A DNA stretch of 64,000 nucleotides from Planctomycetota bacterium (GCA_016872775.1 VGZA01000007.1:1-64000), one strand, 5' to 3'. Shown: positions 55,554 through 64,000, counted from the first letter of the stretch. The notes: generated by a model from the sequence alone, not told the origin. Numbers and translations: made by a program.

Positions 55554-56119
55554 GGCGCGCCCCCTAGTCCATTAGCGAACGGGGAACCTTCGGCCGAACC
55601 GCCTGCAGCGTCCGCATGGCCTGCCGTCGCAGCGGACGGATCGCTCACCCGCGCCGAAGCCGATCGACGAACCCATCGCGTCAACCGGCAACCACGCGCT
55701 GACTTGACAGTGGCTGCCTCCCGCGCGGCATGCAACGAACGGGACCCTGCTGGAAAGACTTCCACGGTCAGTACCGCGATCCCCCAGTTCTCGAGCGACT
55801 CGGAACGTGCAAGATGCGCGCGAAATTCCCATGCCGGTTGCTGCGGAAAGACTCCGTTCCGCTCGCCATCCATCTGCGACGCATCCATCGCCAGTTCATC
55901 AAGCAGTGACTGGGCCAAAAACAGGGCTTCCGCTCCCTGCTCGGCGCGCATCCCCGCGCGACTGCCATCGGCGATCAAGGCCTGAATCGCCAGCCCGCTT
56001 CCCGCGAGTACCGCCAGGGCCAGGATCACTTCCAAGAGGGAATACCCACCCGCGATCTTCAGCTTCGCCCGGCGGTGATCGTGGCCGGCGCGGCAGCACG
56101 CATCGAACAACCGTTTCAT
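55550..56119 (-). CDS. gspI: Minor pseudopilin GspI-like
   Basis: The protein has 189 residues. A long basic leader of 25 residues ends in glycine before 'YSLLEVILALAVLAGSGLAI', with Glu at position 5, and 'LLDELAMDASQ' follows as in other GspI proteins. The C-terminal third is low-complexity Ala/Gly/Ser. It overlaps gspH by 4 bases and gspJ by 4 bases. The leader, about 25 residues, is longer than the 6-10 usual for gsp pseudopilins. Confidence 0.82.
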   Translation of the reverse strand: MKRLFDACCRAGHDHRRAKLKIAGGYSLLEVILALAVLAGSGLAIQALIADGSRAGMRAEQGAEALFLAQSLLDELAMDASQMDGERNGVFPQQPAWEFRAHLARSESLENWGIAVLTVEVFPAGSRSLHAAREAATVKSARGCRLTRWVRRSASARVSDPSAATAGHADAAGGSAEGSPFANGLGGAP

Positions 56120-56790
56120 CGCGTTCCCTCCAACCCAGTCGCCTCATCGGTCAAGGGCGACGCCACGCGCCCGACCCGTCCCAGTTCGGCGAGACCGGCA
56201 ACAGCATCGTAGCGCAATTCGAGTTGCCGTCCGCGGTCCCGGTCGATCAGAACTATTGAACGGCTCGTCGATCGGCCATCCGGAAGAAATACCAGCCAGG
56301 CCGACCCGCTGGCGATCTCCGGTTCCGGTAGGAGTTGGTTGCTTTCCGAAAGCAGATCGGTGACGGCAACTACCTCCACCGATTCCGGCAGGTCAAAATG
56401 GCGCATGCGTTCGGACTCAACGGCGGCGGGGTGATCCGCGTCGCGTGAGTTCGACCCACCACTCCGGGTCGATGCTCGACGCGGGGCCAAATCGGTCCGT
56501 TCCGAAATCAATTGCTGCCAGGCAGCGACCGAACCGCGTCCGGTCCGCAGCTCCAACCGCATCACGATCGGTTGGCCGCGCTGCATCGCTTCCTTCCGGG
56601 CCAGACCGATCTCCTCACGAAGGACTCCGGCGGCCCTCCTCAAACCGTCATCGGCAAGCGGGCGGCTCAAACTCGGCCAGGCGATCGCCAGCAATCCGAC
56701 CATCACGATCAGAACGATGAGTAACTCCAGCAGAGTCATAGCCGCCCGGGACGCGGGCAGCGATACCGGCCTTACGGCGCCCGAATTCAT
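56116..56790 (-). CDS. gspH: Minor pseudopilin GspH-like
   Basis: The protein has 224 residues. The leader ends 'SRAA' before 'MTLLELLIVLIVMVGLLAIA'; the residue before the cleavage point is alanine rather than the conserved glycine. 'RAAGVLREEIGLARKEAMQR' is the typical GspH second helix. The C-terminal beta domain carries 'AWLVFLPDGRSTSRS'. It starts 2 bp after the gspG stop and overlaps gspI by 4 bases. Confidence 0.85.
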   Translation of the reverse strand: MNSGAVRPVSLPASRAAMTLLELLIVLIVMVGLLAIAWPSLSRPLADDGLRRAAGVLREEIGLARKEAMQRGQPIVMRLELRTGRGSVAAWQQLISERTDLAPRRASTRSGGSNSRDADHPAAVESERMRHFDLPESVEVVAVTDLLSESNQLLPEPEIASGSAWLVFLPDGRSTSRSIVLIDRDRGRQLELRYDAVAGLAELGRVGRVASPLTDEATGLEGTR

Positions 56791-56792
56791 GG

Positions 56793-57299
56793 TCAGGATT
56801 TGTTCGATCCGCGGCGCGACGGATTGCCGGACGTATTGGCGGCGTCGGCAGTGTCATCGGCGCTGCGATTCGCAATGTCATCGCTGGTGCCGACCTGCTT
56901 GTCGGGACCAGGAGAATTGATGCGCGGAAAGTCCGCTCCGTCCTCCGCCGAGTACTCGTACTGAAACTCGCTGCCCCAGGGATCAAGCGGCAACGATTTT
57001 CCCTCCAGGTACGGCCCGTCCCAGATGCTCGCCAGCCGCTCATCCTCCGGAGCGCGCATCAGCAGTTCCAATCCCTCGTCGGTCGACGGATAGGTCTTCA
57101 TGTCCACCGCGTACATCTTCAGCGCGGAAGTCAGGTTTCCGATCTGGGCTTGGGCCGTCTTGATGTCAGCTTTCTTCTGCGATCCAAGCAGACGCGGCCC
57201 GACCAACGCGATAATGCCGACCAGGATGATCAACACGATCATCAGTTCCAGCAACGTCAAACCTGTTCGCCGTCCGTTGCGTTTGCGATTCGTTTTCAT
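56793..57299 (-). CDS. gspG: Major pseudopilin GspG
   Basis: The protein has 168 residues. The leader 'KRNGRRTG' precedes 'LTLLELMIVLIILVGIIALV', the classic GspG sequence with Glu at position 5. The calcium-binding C-terminal region is represented by 'SIWDGPYLEGKSLPLDPWGS' and 'SPGPDKQVGTSDDIA'. GspG polymerises into the pseudopilus that pushes substrates through the secretin. A tail of about 25 residues rich in Asp, Ala and Ser follows the usual end. The upstream extension to 57338 is not pseudopilin-like. Confidence 0.95.
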   Translation of the reverse strand: MKTNRKRNGRRTGLTLLELMIVLIILVGIIALVGPRLLGSQKKADIKTAQAQIGNLTSALKMYAVDMKTYPSTDEGLELLMRAPEDERLASIWDGPYLEGKSLPLDPWGSEFQYEYSAEDGADFPRINSPGPDKQVGTSDDIANRSADDTADAANTSGNPSRRGSNKS

Positions 57300-57363
57300 T
57301 GCGATTCTCCTTTTCTTGTTTGGCTCCGCACAAATCACGATCCGCTCCCTGGTCGGCGCGCGA

Positions 57364-58584
57364 TCAGTCGACGGCCGAATTCAGGTCGAAGACCGGGAGC
57401 AATACACCTACAATTACGAACATCACCATTCCGCCGATCAGCACCAGCATCAGCGGTTCAATCATCCGTACCATGACTTCCAGTCGTCGCTCGATCTTCT
57501 GATCGATGCGATCGGCGATCTTGACCAAAACCTGATCCATCGTATTCGCTTCCTCCGCGATGCGTATCATCGCCATCACGGGTGGAGGTATCAGACCGCT
57601 TGCAGCCAGCGGTTTCGAAAGCGAATCCCCCGAAGTGATATTGTCCGCCGATTTCAGCATCACCTTTTCCAGGAGTCGGTTACCGGTCGACTCGCTGCTG
57701 ATGCGCAGCGACTTCAGGATCGGCACTCCATTGTGGAGCAGTGTCCCCAACACGCGGCAGGCGCGTGAAACGGCAGCGTCGTGGAAGATGGCACCCAACC
57801 CGGGAATACGCAGCTTCCAGCGATCGATCCATTCGCGGCCCCAAGGAGTCGCGTTAAAGCGCCGCGCTCCCGCGAACAAAAGTGCCAGCATGATCGGCAA
57901 TAACCAGCCGTAACGCATCAGGCCGTGGCTCACCGACAGCAGAATCACCGTGATCATCGGCAGGCCCGATCCGGTCTGTTCCAAGCGATCAAAAAACGGC
58001 TGGAATTTCGGAACCAGAAATGTCACCATCAGACCGGTGATCAACGACCCGACGGTTCCCAGAATGATTGGGTACGTGAGCGCGCCGACCACTTTGGCCC
58101 GCATCTCGTCCTGTTTCCTCAAGAATCCCGACGTCCGCTGCAGGGCATCCTCCAGGAAGGCACCTTCCAACCCCGCCCGCACCATGCTCAGAGTCAGCTC
58201 ACTGAAAATTGTCGATTCCGTGGCCATCGCCTGGTCGAGATTTCTGCCGTCGGCAACCGCATCGCGTATCCGTAACACCGCGTCGCGCAGGCGATCATGG
58301 GGCGTCGCCTCCGCCAGGACCTGCAGCGATTCCAGCAGCGGCACCCCATTCGCGAGCAGGTCGGCAAGTTGCGTGCAGAGATCAGCGACATACTCCTTCC
58401 TGACGCGCCCCGCCCAGGGCCAACCGAACGATCGGCCTTGCGCGGCGTGGGGTTCCGCGACCGTCAGCGGATACAGCGACTGTTGTCGCAACCGTTGCAG
58501 CGCATCGCGACGCGAGAGTGCAGAGACCAATCCTTCGATCCGCCGCCCCTCCGCATTCTTCGCGATGTAGGCAAAATTTTGCAT
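57364..58584 (-). CDS. gspF: Inner-membrane platform protein GspF
   Basis: The protein has 406 residues, the standard length. It has two T2SSF repeats: 'VADLCTQLADLLANGVPLLE' with 'FSELTLSMVRAGLEGAFLED' in the first, and 'ACRVLGTLLHNGVPILKSLR' with 'PVMAMIRIAEEANTMDQVLV' in the second. Transmembrane helices lie near residues 170-190, 220-240 and 375-398. GspF is the membrane rotor or platform around which the ATPase drives pseudopilus assembly. It starts 32 bp after the gspE stop. Confidence 0.95.
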   Translation of the reverse strand: MQNFAYIAKNAEGRRIEGLVSALSRRDALQRLRQQSLYPLTVAEPHAAQGRSFGWPWAGRVRKEYVADLCTQLADLLANGVPLLESLQVLAEATPHDRLRDAVLRIRDAVADGRNLDQAMATESTIFSELTLSMVRAGLEGAFLEDALQRTSGFLRKQDEMRAKVVGALTYPIILGTVGSLITGLMVTFLVPKFQPFFDRLEQTGSGLPMITVILLSVSHGLMRYGWLLPIMLALLFAGARRFNATPWGREWIDRWKLRIPGLGAIFHDAAVSRACRVLGTLLHNGVPILKSLRISSESTGNRLLEKVMLKSADNITSGDSLSKPLAASGLIPPPVMAMIRIAEEANTMDQVLVKIADRIDQKIERRLEVMVRMIEPLMLVLIGGMVMFVIVGVLLPVFDLNSAVD

Positions 58585-58616
58585 CGATTTCCGCCGTCAC
58601 TCGCGGTCACCGGCCG

Positions 58617-60311
58617 TCAATCGGCTTTTGTGACCCGCAGGACTTCCTCGATCGTCGTGATCCCCTCGACCACCTTCCGCCAGCCGTCCACGCGCAGTGT
58701 CTGCATGCCCGACTGCATGGCAGCCTGCTTCAGAACCTGCGATGCCACGCGCTGCGTGGCAAGCTGGCGAATTTCGTCCGTCGCACGCAACAGTTCGTAG
58801 ATCCCGATCCGGCCGCGGTACCCTGTGCCGCGGCACTTTTCGCAGCCGCCCGGCTGATAAATCGTCACCAGTTTCACATCGCGGAATTCGGCCGGAAAAT
58901 CGTCCGGCACGTCGGCAGGCGCCATCTCCGCAGGACGCCGGCAATCGGGACAGAGCCGCCGCACCAAACGCTGGGCCATGACTCCTTCCACCGTGCTGGA
59001 AACCAGAAACGGCTCGACCCCCATATCGCATAATCGCATGAACGCACCCGCCGCGTCGTTCGTATGCAGGGTGCTGAAGACCAGGTGCCCTGTGAGCGAT
59101 GCCTGAACGGCATTCTCCGCCGTCTCCAGATCGCGGATCTCTCCCACCAGCACCACGTCCGGGTCGTGCCGCAAGATCGCCCGCAGGCAGGCGGCAAACG
59201 TCAATCCAACCTTGTGATGCACCTGGATCTGGTTGATTCCCTCCAACTGATACTCAATCGGGTCCTCCGTGGTAACAATCTTCGTGTCCTCGGACTTGAT
59301 CTCGCTGAGCGCACTGTACAGCGTCGTTGTTTTTCCCGAACCGGTCGGCCCCGTTACCAGCACGATTCCGTGCGGCAGTCGAATCAACTTCTGAAATTCC
59401 GCATACACTTCCTCGGGCATCCCGATCCCACGCAGCGAAAAAGAGAGGCTGCTCTTGTCAAGAATGCGCATCACGACGCCTTCGCCATGCAGCATCGGGA
59501 TAATCGACACGCGGATGTCCACTTCGCGCCCCGCCACCCGCAACTTGATCCGGCCGTCCTGCGGTACCCGCTTCTCCGCGATATTCAACTTCGCCATGAT
59601 CTTCAAGCGACTGACAATCGCCGCGCGAAATTGATTCATCTCCGGCGGAGCCGGCTGCGCCTGCAGGATCCCGTCAATCCGATAACGAATCTTGATGCCC
59701 GACTCCTGCGCCTCGATATGAATGTCGCTGGCACGCGCCTCAATCGCCTCGCTGAGGATTTCGTTTACCAGCCGCACCACCGACGCCTGCTGAGCCTGTT
59801 CCGCGTCCTCCGAGCCGTCGACATCCAATTCCTCCAGCATCTCCACGTCGCCCGACTGCGCCTTCTGCATCGCAATCAGCCCGTCAATCGTCTCCGCGCC
59901 GACTCCCAGAAACCGCTTGATATACTTGCGGACCACTTCCCCCGAGGCCACGACGGGCCGCACTTCAATTTCAAGCGACGATGAAACCGCGTCAAAAGCG
60001 TTCAGGTCAAACGGATTGCTTACGACCAGCCGCAACCACTGCTCTGATCTTTCCAGCGGAAAAACCTCGTAACGATGGATCAACTTCAGCGGGAAGCCCT
60101 CCAGCGCCTTCGACTCCACCGCCACCTCGTCCGATTCGAGGCACTCCAGGCCGAAGGCCCGCGCCGCTTCCGCCAGTAAGGCTCGCTCGTCTGGGAATTC
60201 CCACTGCTCGGCCAATCCCGCGAGCGAAGCGCGCTCCTTGAGCACCTCCGCAACCATGCGCAGCTGGTCCGCGTCCAACGTCGATTTCATCGTGATTGAA
60301 TTGGAAATCAT
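58617..60311 (-). CDS. gspE: Type II secretion ATPase GspE
   Basis: The protein has 564 residues from ATG 60311; TAGGG precedes it, while the alternative ATG 60290 has no ribosome-binding site. All motifs are intact: Walker A 'VTGPTGSGKTTTLYSA' (K327), 'IVTTEDPIEYQLEGINQI' (Asp box), Walker B 'VVLVGEIRDLETAENA' and His box 'LTGHLVFSTLHTNDA'. The zinc module is 'LCPDCRRPAE' and 'CEKCRGTGYRGRIGIYELLR'. The N1 domain that binds GspL is present. This is the working ATPase of the operon, in contrast to the degenerate homologue at 7482-8801. Confidence 0.96.
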   Translation of the reverse strand: MISNSITMKSTLDADQLRMVAEVLKERASLAGLAEQWEFPDERALLAEAARAFGLECLESDEVAVESKALEGFPLKLIHRYEVFPLERSEQWLRLVVSNPFDLNAFDAVSSSLEIEVRPVVASGEVVRKYIKRFLGVGAETIDGLIAMQKAQSGDVEMLEELDVDGSEDAEQAQQASVVRLVNEILSEAIEARASDIHIEAQESGIKIRYRIDGILQAQPAPPEMNQFRAAIVSRLKIMAKLNIAEKRVPQDGRIKLRVAGREVDIRVSIIPMLHGEGVVMRILDKSSLSFSLRGIGMPEEVYAEFQKLIRLPHGIVLVTGPTGSGKTTTLYSALSEIKSEDTKIVTTEDPIEYQLEGINQIQVHHKVGLTFAACLRAILRHDPDVVLVGEIRDLETAENAVQASLTGHLVFSTLHTNDAAGAFMRLCDMGVEPFLVSSTVEGVMAQRLVRRLCPDCRRPAEMAPADVPDDFPAEFRDVKLVTIYQPGGCEKCRGTGYRGRIGIYELLRATDEIRQLATQRVASQVLKQAAMQSGMQTLRVDGWRKVVEGITTIEEVLRVTKAD

Positions 60312-60957
60312 GGAATCCCTACCGTGAGTCCTTTCCAGATCATCCGACACGAGTTTCCTTCCCCCGGTCCGACCCCGTTGCCAGTAATTTTCGCCGGTTC
60401 GACAATCCGTCTTCCGTAATCCCTTCCAGGCACTAATACCTTCAGCAACCGAACGCCGGAACCGCCGCAAGCGACTCTAGCGCAGTGCGATACAGACAAA
60501 AACGGCTGCTTGAAATCCGTGCCCGATCAACAGGGCCCCAATTTATGGGGCCCGAAGTAACGGACGGCCGCGAAACCAAAACGACGCTTGCCCCATCAAG
60601 ACAAGGCGATCGCTTTTGGATTCGCATTACCTCGCATCACGCACCAGGGTGCTCCTCACCCTCGACCTCGTGAAACGTCACACTCTTCCAGCAAAATTGC
60701 AGGTGGGTAAATTCAGGCGGGTCATTCACGTTAGCAAGTGTCAGGTAATCAAATCGGTCCTGTGCTTCCTGCGGAACCAAATCGGACAACACGGAATCCG
60801 ATGGCAGCAGCCAACGTATCAATGACATCCGATGGAATAGACTGTACTTCCGATCGACGACTGCGTCAAGGTGGAGAACAGGCCACGGGGCAAGCCAGGC
60901 AACCTGGGCAAGGCACAAACTTCTCGCCAACGGCTCGGCCAAATCGGTAGATCCAAG
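60312..60957. other. Long intergenic stretch inside the secretion region
   Basis: 646 bp separate gspE from the secretin-N repeat gene on the same strand. The only frame with a protein-like look is a minus-strand one at 60637-60942, listed separately. No strong hairpin or promoter was identified, although the gap is long enough for gspE to have its own promoter. Confidence 0.5.
60637..60942 (-). CDS. Doubtful hypothetical protein
   Basis: 101 codons of mixed composition ('MAEPLARSLCLAQVAWLAPW' opens it, 'FDYLTLANVNDPPEFTHLQF' lies inside). The composition is less GC-driven than the surrounding shadows, which is the reason for listing it. No family, leader or ribosome-binding site is recognised. 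It could be a recent import, a decayed gene or chance. Confidence 0.2.
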   Translation of the reverse strand: MAEPLARSLCLAQVAWLAPWPVLHLDAVVDRKYSLFHRMSLIRWLLPSDSVLSDLVPQEAQDRFDYLTLANVNDPPEFTHLQFCWKSVTFHEVEGEEHPGA

Positions 60958-63900
60958 TTACTTTTTCTTCGCGGGCGACGAGAGGAGTCCCGGCAGAGAC
61001 TGCTTCAGGCGCGTCGTGTTCAGTTCTCGCAATTTGATCACCTCGATCCGCGTCGCCGGTTGTAGATTCGCCCGGCTGTCGAGCTGTTGCACGAACTCGG
61101 TGATTTCCCTCGCGAGTTCAGGCGGCGCCTTCAACACCAGGGCATTCGTGGTTACATCGACGCCAACGGTCAGAATCGGTCCGGCAGACGAGGCATTGAT
61201 CTGCTGGATCATCGCTTTGACGTCGGAAGAGATGCCTTCGGGAATCGTCAGCGGTTTACGGCCTCCGCCCGTCGACAATTGGGATCGATAAACGTCGCGG
61301 ATCACTTCCTGAACGCGACGGGCATCGGTAAATCGGAGCGGGACCAATTTGGGAGTCGAACTTTGCAAAGTGTCGGTCATATCCGATGAGTCCAGAACGC
61401 TCAAGAGCTCTTCAATGACGACGCGATCCGCGCGGTTACCATGGACGATGATCGCATTGATCCGCGGATCGGCGATGACAGTGACTCGGCCAAAGCGTGT
61501 GGTCCCCGCAACGGTCGTCTCCGAATCTCCTCGCTTGAAAAGCGCGGAAAAAAGCTGTTCCAACTGTTCTGCTCCCGCGTGTCGTAACAGGTAGATCGCG
61601 TAGTTGCCCGTGGACGCGACGGGGGCGATTTGTGGCGAAAGCGCATGTTGCAGCAGCGATTCAAACTGATCGAGTGCCTCGCGATCGTCGCTGGCCAGCG
61701 TCCAGTGTGACGCACCGCGAACGACGATGATCGGCGCCGCGTCGCGGGGCTCGCGAACGGGTGTCGGCGGTTCGGCTGTCGGCGGAACGTCGGCTTCCGC
61801 CGGTTTTGGCGTTTCGGGCGTTCGTTCTGGGTTTCGTTCGGGACCTTTTTCGGCCCCCCGGTCGCCAGCTATCGGTGCGACGACAGGGGCGGGGCCGGCG
61901 CCGGCCGGTGGATCGAACTGCGAGCCAGGCGCCGGGGCCGGCGACGGCTCTCCGAGCACGCGGATCGGATTGGGCCGGATTTGGGGCCAGACGCGGCGCA
62001 AGTCGTCCAGCGCGCGATCCAGTTGCGGATTCGCCGGAATGCTGCGGATCCGTCGCGAGGCGCCAGGACCGCTCGCCGCCGCGCCGGGGAGATTGGCTTC
62101 CCCGAGCCGGCCGAGCAGTTCGCGGACGGCGGCCAGCTGTTCGGTTGTTCCCCGCACCAGCAACTGTTGCGTGGCGTCATCGGTCGATACGGACGGTGCG
62201 TGGGCGATGGGCAGATCGGCGAACAGCGCGGAGATCGCCGATCGGACCGCGGCAGGTTCGAGCGTCTTCAGCACGAACACTTCCAGATGCCGCGGTGGCG
62301 GTTCGGACTCCTTCAGGATTTTCTCGATGGCGACGATCTGTTCGGTTCCGCCAATCACGACCAGTTGGTCCTGAAGCGCATCAAAACGCAGGTCGAGCTG
62401 CGGATGCGAATCGCGGAAAAGAGTCCGCAGCGACTCCATCAAGGCGCGTCCATCCGTACCGCGGACCTGAAACGTTCGCAATTGGCGCTCTGCCGCGGGC
62501 GCCTGCGGCTGATCGATCTGCTCGATAATCTGCCGCGCCAAGGCGTGGTCTTCCGGCATGCCGACAATAAAAACAGCGCGAACCGCATCATCGAAACTCA
62601 CGCCGACCCCCGTGCGTTTCGCCAGCGCCTGCTGCAACGCCGCGGCGATCGCACGCGGTTCGACAAACCGTGCCCGTACCGTCTCCAACATCGGCGTCTT
62701 CCCCGGCGCCTGGTTCATCTTGTTGACGATCGCCGCAATCTGATCATGATCGGACGCCTTCGCCGCAACAATGATCTCACCGTTCACACTGTCGGCGCTG
62801 ATCGTGGCATTCGGGAAACTGGTTGCCAACGCACGCTGCAGCGCCACCACATCCCGGTTCGACAGGCTATAGGAGCGCGATTCCTTTGCCGGCGCGGCGG
62901 GCAGCTGCGCGTTCAGGTTCCGCAGCAATTCATCGAGTTGCTTGAGCGATTCGCTCGGCCCAACCGCGATCAGCGTGTTCGTGGCCAGGTGAGGCTGCAG
63001 CACGACATTCGGCGGAAGATTGCCGCGCAGCGCCGCAACGATCGACGCCGCATCCGCCGACGATTGTTCCAGCGGGAAGACACGCATTTCCCCCCCGGCC
63101 TCCGGCGTATCGATCGCCTCAAGCTCCTCGATCACGCCGGCAATTCGATTCTGAATGTCACGGGGAGCCACGACGATCAACGTGCCGGTGGCGCTATCGA
63201 TCGAGGTGGCCGCGGAGGGAAACAACGTCGCCAGCGAACTCTTCAGGCTGGCGGCCCGCGCCGGCGAAAGCGAGTACGTCTTCAATTCGGTGCGGGCCTC
63301 CGCCGCCTCCCCGAGCTGGGCAAGAGCGGCCGCGATGCGCTCATGCTGCTGCTTCGTCCCCCAGACGATCACCGTCCGCGATACCGGATCCGTACTGATC
63401 ACCGCCTGGGGCGCGATCTGGGCCAGGACCGCAGGCAAGCTGACCATATCTCCCGCCGGGACAGCGAACGTCCGCACCTCGACCGACTCGCCGCCTGGAG
63501 GCCCGTTTAACCGCTCCAATGCCAGTTGCAGCTGCTGGTGATCGGGCTGACTGCCCGTGGCGATCACCCGACCCGAAGCCGCGTCGGCCGTGAACGTCAT
63601 CTTCGGCCACATTGCCTGTAACGTGGGCAGCAGTGCGGCTGGCTGCACTCCCTTGAGTGGATACGCGCGCAGTTCGTCCTTGGCGACCACCAAGGCCGGC
63701 TGATCCAATTGGACCAGAGTGGCTTTCAGCTGCGCGTGATCGCGCAGTGTTCCCGTCGCCAGGATCTGCCCACGTTTGCCGTCCGCCACCAGCGTCACGT
63801 CCTTGTAGACCTGGTCCAGGAGTGTCTTGATTGCCGCGGCGTCGCCGTGCTGCAGCGTATACGCCACCACCACCCGCTGCCGCTCGACAGGAGGCGCCGT

Positions 63901-64000
63901 GCGCAACTGTTCCAACGCCTGCTCAAGCTCCTTTTGCCGCTCCGCCGGTCCCCACGACCAGGCGACACCGTTGGTCGAATCCAATGTCAATTGCAGCGGC
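60958..64000 (-). CDS. Giant secretin-N-domain repeat protein, 5' end outside window
   Basis: At least 1,013 codons; the frame is open to the right edge. About eleven units of a beta-alpha-beta-beta-alpha-beta pattern follow one another, each with a 'Y/F-x-L' start, an 'I-x-x-D-x-x-x-G-x-I-I-V' core and a helix ending 'L-x-x-L'. Examples are 'TYSLSPARAASLKSSLATLF', 'SYSLSNRDVVALQRALATSF' and 'VFVLKTLEPAAVRSAISALF'. These resemble the N1/N2 (NolW-like) domains of GspD secretins. A Pro/Glu-rich linker (bases 61725-61960) splits nine from two units. No secretin beta-barrel is seen; the C-terminus is 'LPGLLSSPAKKK'. It precedes gspE, where gspD would be expected. Confidence 0.85.
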   Translation of the reverse strand, partial: PLQLTLDSTNGVAWSWGPAERQKELEQALEQLRTAPPVERQRVVVAYTLQHGDAAAIKTLLDQVYKDVTLVADGKRGQILATGTLRDHAQLKATLVQLDQPALVVAKDELRAYPLKGVQPAALLPTLQAMWPKMTFTADAASGRVIATGSQPDHQQLQLALERLNGPPGGESVEVRTFAVPAGDMVSLPAVLAQIAPQAVISTDPVSRTVIVWGTKQQHERIAAALAQLGEAAEARTELKTYSLSPARAASLKSSLATLFPSAATSIDSATGTLIVVAPRDIQNRIAGVIEELEAIDTPEAGGEMRVFPLEQSSADAASIVAALRGNLPPNVVLQPHLATNTLIAVGPSESLKQLDELLRNLNAQLPAAPAKESRSYSLSNRDVVALQRALATSFPNATISADSVNGEIIVAAKASDHDQIAAIVNKMNQAPGKTPMLETVRARFVEPRAIAAALQQALAKRTGVGVSFDDAVRAVFIVGMPEDHALARQIIEQIDQPQAPAAERQLRTFQVRGTDGRALMESLRTLFRDSHPQLDLRFDALQDQLVVIGGTEQIVAIEKILKESEPPPRHLEVFVLKTLEPAAVRSAISALFADLPIAHAPSVSTDDATQQLLVRGTTEQLAAVRELLGRLGEANLPGAAASGPGASRRIRSIPANPQLDRALDDLRRVWPQIRPNPIRVLGEPSPAPAPGSQFDPPAGAGPAPVVAPIAGDRGAEKGPERNPERTPETPKPAEADVPPTAEPPTPVREPRDAAPIIVVRGASHWTLASDDREALDQFESLLQHALSPQIAPVASTGNYAIYLLRHAGAEQLEQLFSALFKRGDSETTVAGTTRFGRVTVIADPRINAIIVHGNRADRVVIEELLSVLDSSDMTDTLQSSTPKLVPLRFTDARRVQEVIRDVYRSQLSTGGGRKPLTIPEGISSDVKAMIQQINASSAGPILTVGVDVTTNALVLKAPPELAREITEFVQQLDSRANLQPATRIEVIKLRELNTTRLKQSLPGLLSSPAKKK

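Noticed and set aside
61981-63510. 509-codon plus-strand frame opposite the secretin-N repeat gene
   Set aside because: Arg-rich shadow whose pseudo-periodicity only mirrors the repeats on the other strand.
60958-64000. Calling the repeat protein GspD
   Set aside because: No secretin beta-barrel signature was found in the visible C-terminal part, so only the N-domain similarity is claimed.

Overview
The window is 64 kb of GC-rich chromosomal DNA from a member of the Planctomycetota, probably one related to the Pirellulales; that placement is inferred from gene content alone. The signs are three DUF1501 proteins with twin-arginine-type leaders, a large PSCyt1/PSCyt2 (DUF1549/DUF1553) cytochrome protein, a formylglycine-type sulfatase, a TAT-exported Gfo/Idh/MocA oxidoreductase and a TAT-exported sugar isomerase-like protein. 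No rRNA, tRNA or CRISPR array was seen. Coding density is high, and most long antisense open frames are shadows of GC-rich genes.

Layout. 0-9.6 kb (plus strand): the end of a Gly/Met-repeat protein, thiG, a DinG-type helicase, a TAT-exported TIM-barrel protein, hisF, a PilT ATPase, a PilB/GspE-like ATPase that has lost its Walker A lysine, and a small membrane protein. 9.8-20.4 kb (plus): a complete MoxR/Bat (aerotolerance-type) operon of moxR, a DUF58 protein, a DUF4381-like protein, BatA, a fused BatB-BatC, BatD and BatE. 20.4-25.6 kb: a glycosyltransferase, a 29-codon membrane peptide, a lactonase-family protein, DUF1501 no. 1, an FHA protein and an antisense remnant of a type VI VgrG gene. 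25.9-28.6 kb: sulfatase and a family 2 glycosyltransferase. 28.7-31.5 kb (minus): a four-gene acyl-chain operon (hotdog dehydratase, ACP, second hotdog protein, ketosynthase). 31.7-33.6 kb: a graveyard made of a frameshifted ISKra4-type transposase joined to an RHS/YD-repeat fragment. 33.9-39.1 kb (plus): PSCyt1 protein, DUF1501 no. 2 and a P460-like c-type cytochrome in one operon. 39.2-49.1 kb: oxidoreductase, membrane protein, histone-deacetylase-family amidohydrolase, aldo/keto reductase, DUF1501 no. 3 and bifunctional PutA. 49.2-64 kb (minus): a type II secretion operon, gspE-F-G-H-I-J-K-L-M, preceded by a giant protein built from repeated secretin-N-like domains and followed by a BON-domain protein.

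How the parts work together. The gsp operon encodes the inner-membrane platform, the ATPase and all five pseudopilins. No outer-membrane secretin barrel, GspC or prepilin peptidase is visible, so these must lie elsewhere. The Bat operon couples a MoxR AAA+ ATPase to membrane-anchored von Willebrand A proteins. The acyl operon looks like a dedicated minimal chain-modifying set rather than general fatty-acid synthesis.

The most interesting non-gene signal is a pair of oriented palindromic elements of about 70 bp with conserved loops. They sit at two convergent gene junctions 18.7 kb apart. A third convergent junction carries an unrelated perfect 13-bp hairpin. Other points of interest are the dead Walker A motif, a hotdog protein with His replaced by Tyr, the BatB-BatC fusion with an internal signal-peptide-like segment, a DinG helicase lacking one of its four Fe-S cysteines, and a protein with about eleven secretin-N-like repeats.
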